From WJMB01 sp964581465 (lineage in GTDB: Bacteria > RBG-13-66-14), in contig CAZOOP010000007.1 of the NCBI GenBank assembly GCA_964581465.1, positions 1-64,000 on the forward strand: a stretch of 64,000 nucleotides of DNA. Direction: 5' to 3'. The position numbers and the translations under genes were made by a program. The notes below the pieces were generated by a model. The model saw only the letters and a list, made by a program, of their open reading frames with translations. It searched no databases and was not told where the DNA came from. Positions 62,562-64,000 of this stretch are shown piece after piece. Each line of letters opens with the position of its first letter. Positions within the stretch are counted from its first letter, which is position 1.

Positions 62562-64000
62562 TTACTCCACGTGCCAGCGCGGGCCTTCCGGGGTGTCCTC
62601 GACGACGACGCCGGCGGCGGCCAGCTCGTCGCGCAGGGCGTCGGCCCGGGCGAAGTCGCGGTCCTTGCGGGCCTGTTGCCGGGCGGCCAGGCGCTCCTCG
62701 ACCCAGGCCGGATCGATCGACGCCTTTCCGGCGTTCTCGTCCAGACGCAGCCCCAGCACCGTATCGAAGCCCAGCAGGGTCTCCCGGGCGGCGGCGATCT
62801 CTTCGCGCGACACCCCGCCGCCGTCGATCATCCGGTTCAGCGTCCCGACCAGCTCGAAGACGGCGGCCAGGGCCTTGGAGATGTTCAGGTCGTCGCGCAG
62901 CGCCGCGGTGAAGTCGGCTTCAACCTTTGTCAGCAGGGTTCTGGCACCGGCGCCCCCCAATCCCGGATCTTCTTCGGGCGCCTCCGGCGCTGAAGCCTCC
63001 TCGCGCTCGAGGCGGCGCATGAACTCCCGCAGGCGCTTGAGGTTGGCCTCGGCGCCGCGCAGGCCGTCGAAGGTGAAGTTGAGCGGCTTGCGGTAGTGGG
63101 TCGAGAGCAGCAGCAGACGGACGGCTGACGCTTCATGCCCGCGATCGAGCAGGTCCCGCAATGTGAAAAAGTTGCCTAGGGACTTGCTCATCTTCTGGTT
63201 CTCGACGAGCAGGTAGCCGCAGTGCAGCCAGTGGCGGACGAAGGTTGTTCCGTTGGCCGCCTCGGACTGGGCGATCTCGTTCTCGTGGTGGGGGAAGATG
63301 TTGTCGTGGCCGCCGGAGTGCATGTCCAAGGTCTCGCCGAGGTGCCGGCCGGACATCGCCGAGCACTCGAGGTGCCAGCCCGGACGACCCGGGGGCAGCG
63401 GGCTGGCGGCGTTGAACTCTCGGGGGTCCCAGGAGGGCTCGCCGGGGCGACGGGCCTTCCAGAGAACGAAATCCCGGGCGTCCAGCTTGTCATACTCGTC
63501 GGAATCCACCCGGGCGCCGACGCTGACCTGCTCGAGGTCCAAGCCGGAGAGCCGGCCGTAGCCCGGGAACTTCCGGATGGGGAAATACCAGGAGCCGTCC
63601 TCGCCCCGGTAGGCATAGCCCTGCTCGATGAGGCGGCCCACCAGCAGGACCATGGCGCCGATGGTCCGGGTGGCCCGGGGGTAGACGGCGGCGCGGCGGA
63701 TGTTGAGCTTGTCGATGTCGGCGAAGAAGGCCTCGATGTAGGGAGCGGTATAGGCGTCCAGGCGCTCGCGCAGGATGCGCGGCTCGGTGTCCGACCCCGT
63801 CGGGTTGGCTCCCTTGATGGTCTTGTCGTCGACGTCGGTGATGTTCATCACCTGCTTGACCTTCCAGCCCAGGTACTCCAGCGCCCGGACCACCTGATCC
63901 TCGAAGATGTAGGCCCGGAAGTTGCCGATGTGGGCGGAGTCGTAGACCGTCGGTCCGCAGGTGTAGTAGGTCACCGGCTCACCCACGCGGGCGGGCGAGT
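62562..64000 (-). CDS. cysS: Cysteinyl-tRNA synthetase (5' end beyond right edge)
   Basis: CysRS charges tRNA-Cys. The frame is still open at base 64000, so the first residues are missing; a GTG at 63986 is in frame but would cut the usual N-terminus. Visible: YTCGPTVYDSAHIGNF (zinc Cys and the HIGH-type HIGN), DVDDKT, WHLECSAMS and DMHSGGHDNIFPHHENE (zinc ligands), and NQKMSKSLGN (KMSKS loop). The C-terminal helical anticodon region follows (ARQQARKDRDFARADALRDE). Confidence 0.95.
   Translation of the reverse strand, partial: SPARVGEPVTYYTCGPTVYDSAHIGNFRAYIFEDQVVRALEYLGWKVKQVMNITDVDDKTIKGANPTGSDTEPRILRERLDAYTAPYIEAFFADIDKLNIRRAAVYPRATRTIGAMVLLVGRLIEQGYAYRGEDGSWYFPIRKFPGYGRLSGLDLEQVSVGARVDSDEYDKLDARDFVLWKARRPGEPSWDPREFNAASPLPPGRPGWHLECSAMSGRHLGETLDMHSGGHDNIFPHHENEIAQSEAANGTTFVRHWLHCGYLLVENQKMSKSLGNFFTLRDLLDRGHEASAVRLLLLSTHYRKPLNFTFDGLRGAEANLKRLREFMRRLEREEASAPEAPEEDPGLGGAGARTLLTKVEADFTAALRDDLNISKALAAVFELVGTLNRMIDGGGVSREEIAAARETLLGFDTVLGLRLDENAGKASIDPAWVEERLAARQQARKDRDFARADALRDELAAAGVVVEDTPEGPRWHVE

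Overview
The window is GC-rich DNA (roughly two-thirds GC by eye) from a diderm bacterium. Evidence for an outer membrane includes several lipoproteins, a predicted beta-barrel and a LytM/CtpA/HtrA-like envelope cluster. Most genes are ordinary housekeeping genes: secA, murI, ruvB, recN, nadK, pta, trmD, spoT, dxs, murJ and cysS. A Minf_1886-family protein, very long secreted propeller/Ig-like proteins and a shared C-terminal tail on exported proteins suggest an uncultured candidate-phylum lineage rather than a well-studied genus. The sequence alone does not fix the phylum. UGA is decoded as selenocysteine at least once, in selD.

Layout. 1-8146 (minus): two secreted repeat proteins. One is complete (2,397 aa: 8-blade propeller plus 18 Ig-like units); the other runs off the left edge. 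8644-15845 (plus): secA, a degenerate ABC ATPase with a membrane partner, a Minf_1886 protein, a DUF362 ferredoxin protein and a SPOR protein. 16252-19360 (plus): an AT-rich GIY-YIG gene, a GT9 glycosyltransferase, a second degenerate ABC-like protein and a CapA-like protein. 20242-26846: exported proteins, a CAP-domain lipoprotein, a deoxyhypusine-synthase-like protein and an AlkD-like protein. 27360-29285: selenoprotein SelD and a possible 37-aa protein. 29417-32940 (minus): LytM-like factor, CtpA and an inactive HtrA-like protein. 33020-34271 (plus): a probable toxin with two homologous immunity-like genes. 34386-40461 (minus): MEMO-AMMECR1 fusion, pgeF, spoT and trmD. 40493-41193 (minus): AT-rich gene remnants. 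42208-49166 (minus): ruvB-murI, GT4 and nadK-recN. 49345-53819 (plus): pta and a sigma-70-family factor behind a sigma-54-type promoter, with a minus-strand lipoprotein between them. 53993-64000: DUF151, a hydrolase, small secreted proteins, dxs, murJ and cysS (cut by the right edge).

The most unusual content lies between genes. Four copies of an 80-82 bp element with perfect 20-bp inverted arms sit 47-62 nt downstream of stop codons, always in the same orientation relative to the upstream gene. Arm changes are compensated on both sides. Each arm reads as a canonical sigma-54 -24/-12 sequence, and almost the same 16-mer is placed as a real promoter upstream of the sigma factor at 52998. Separately, long gene-free islands are built from two families of roughly 300-350 bp MITE-like repeats (A, five copies; B, eight full or partial copies), some with target-site duplications and one nested insertion. 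Two AT-rich foreign genes lie in or beside these islands, one with an in-frame TAG followed by a coding-like tail.
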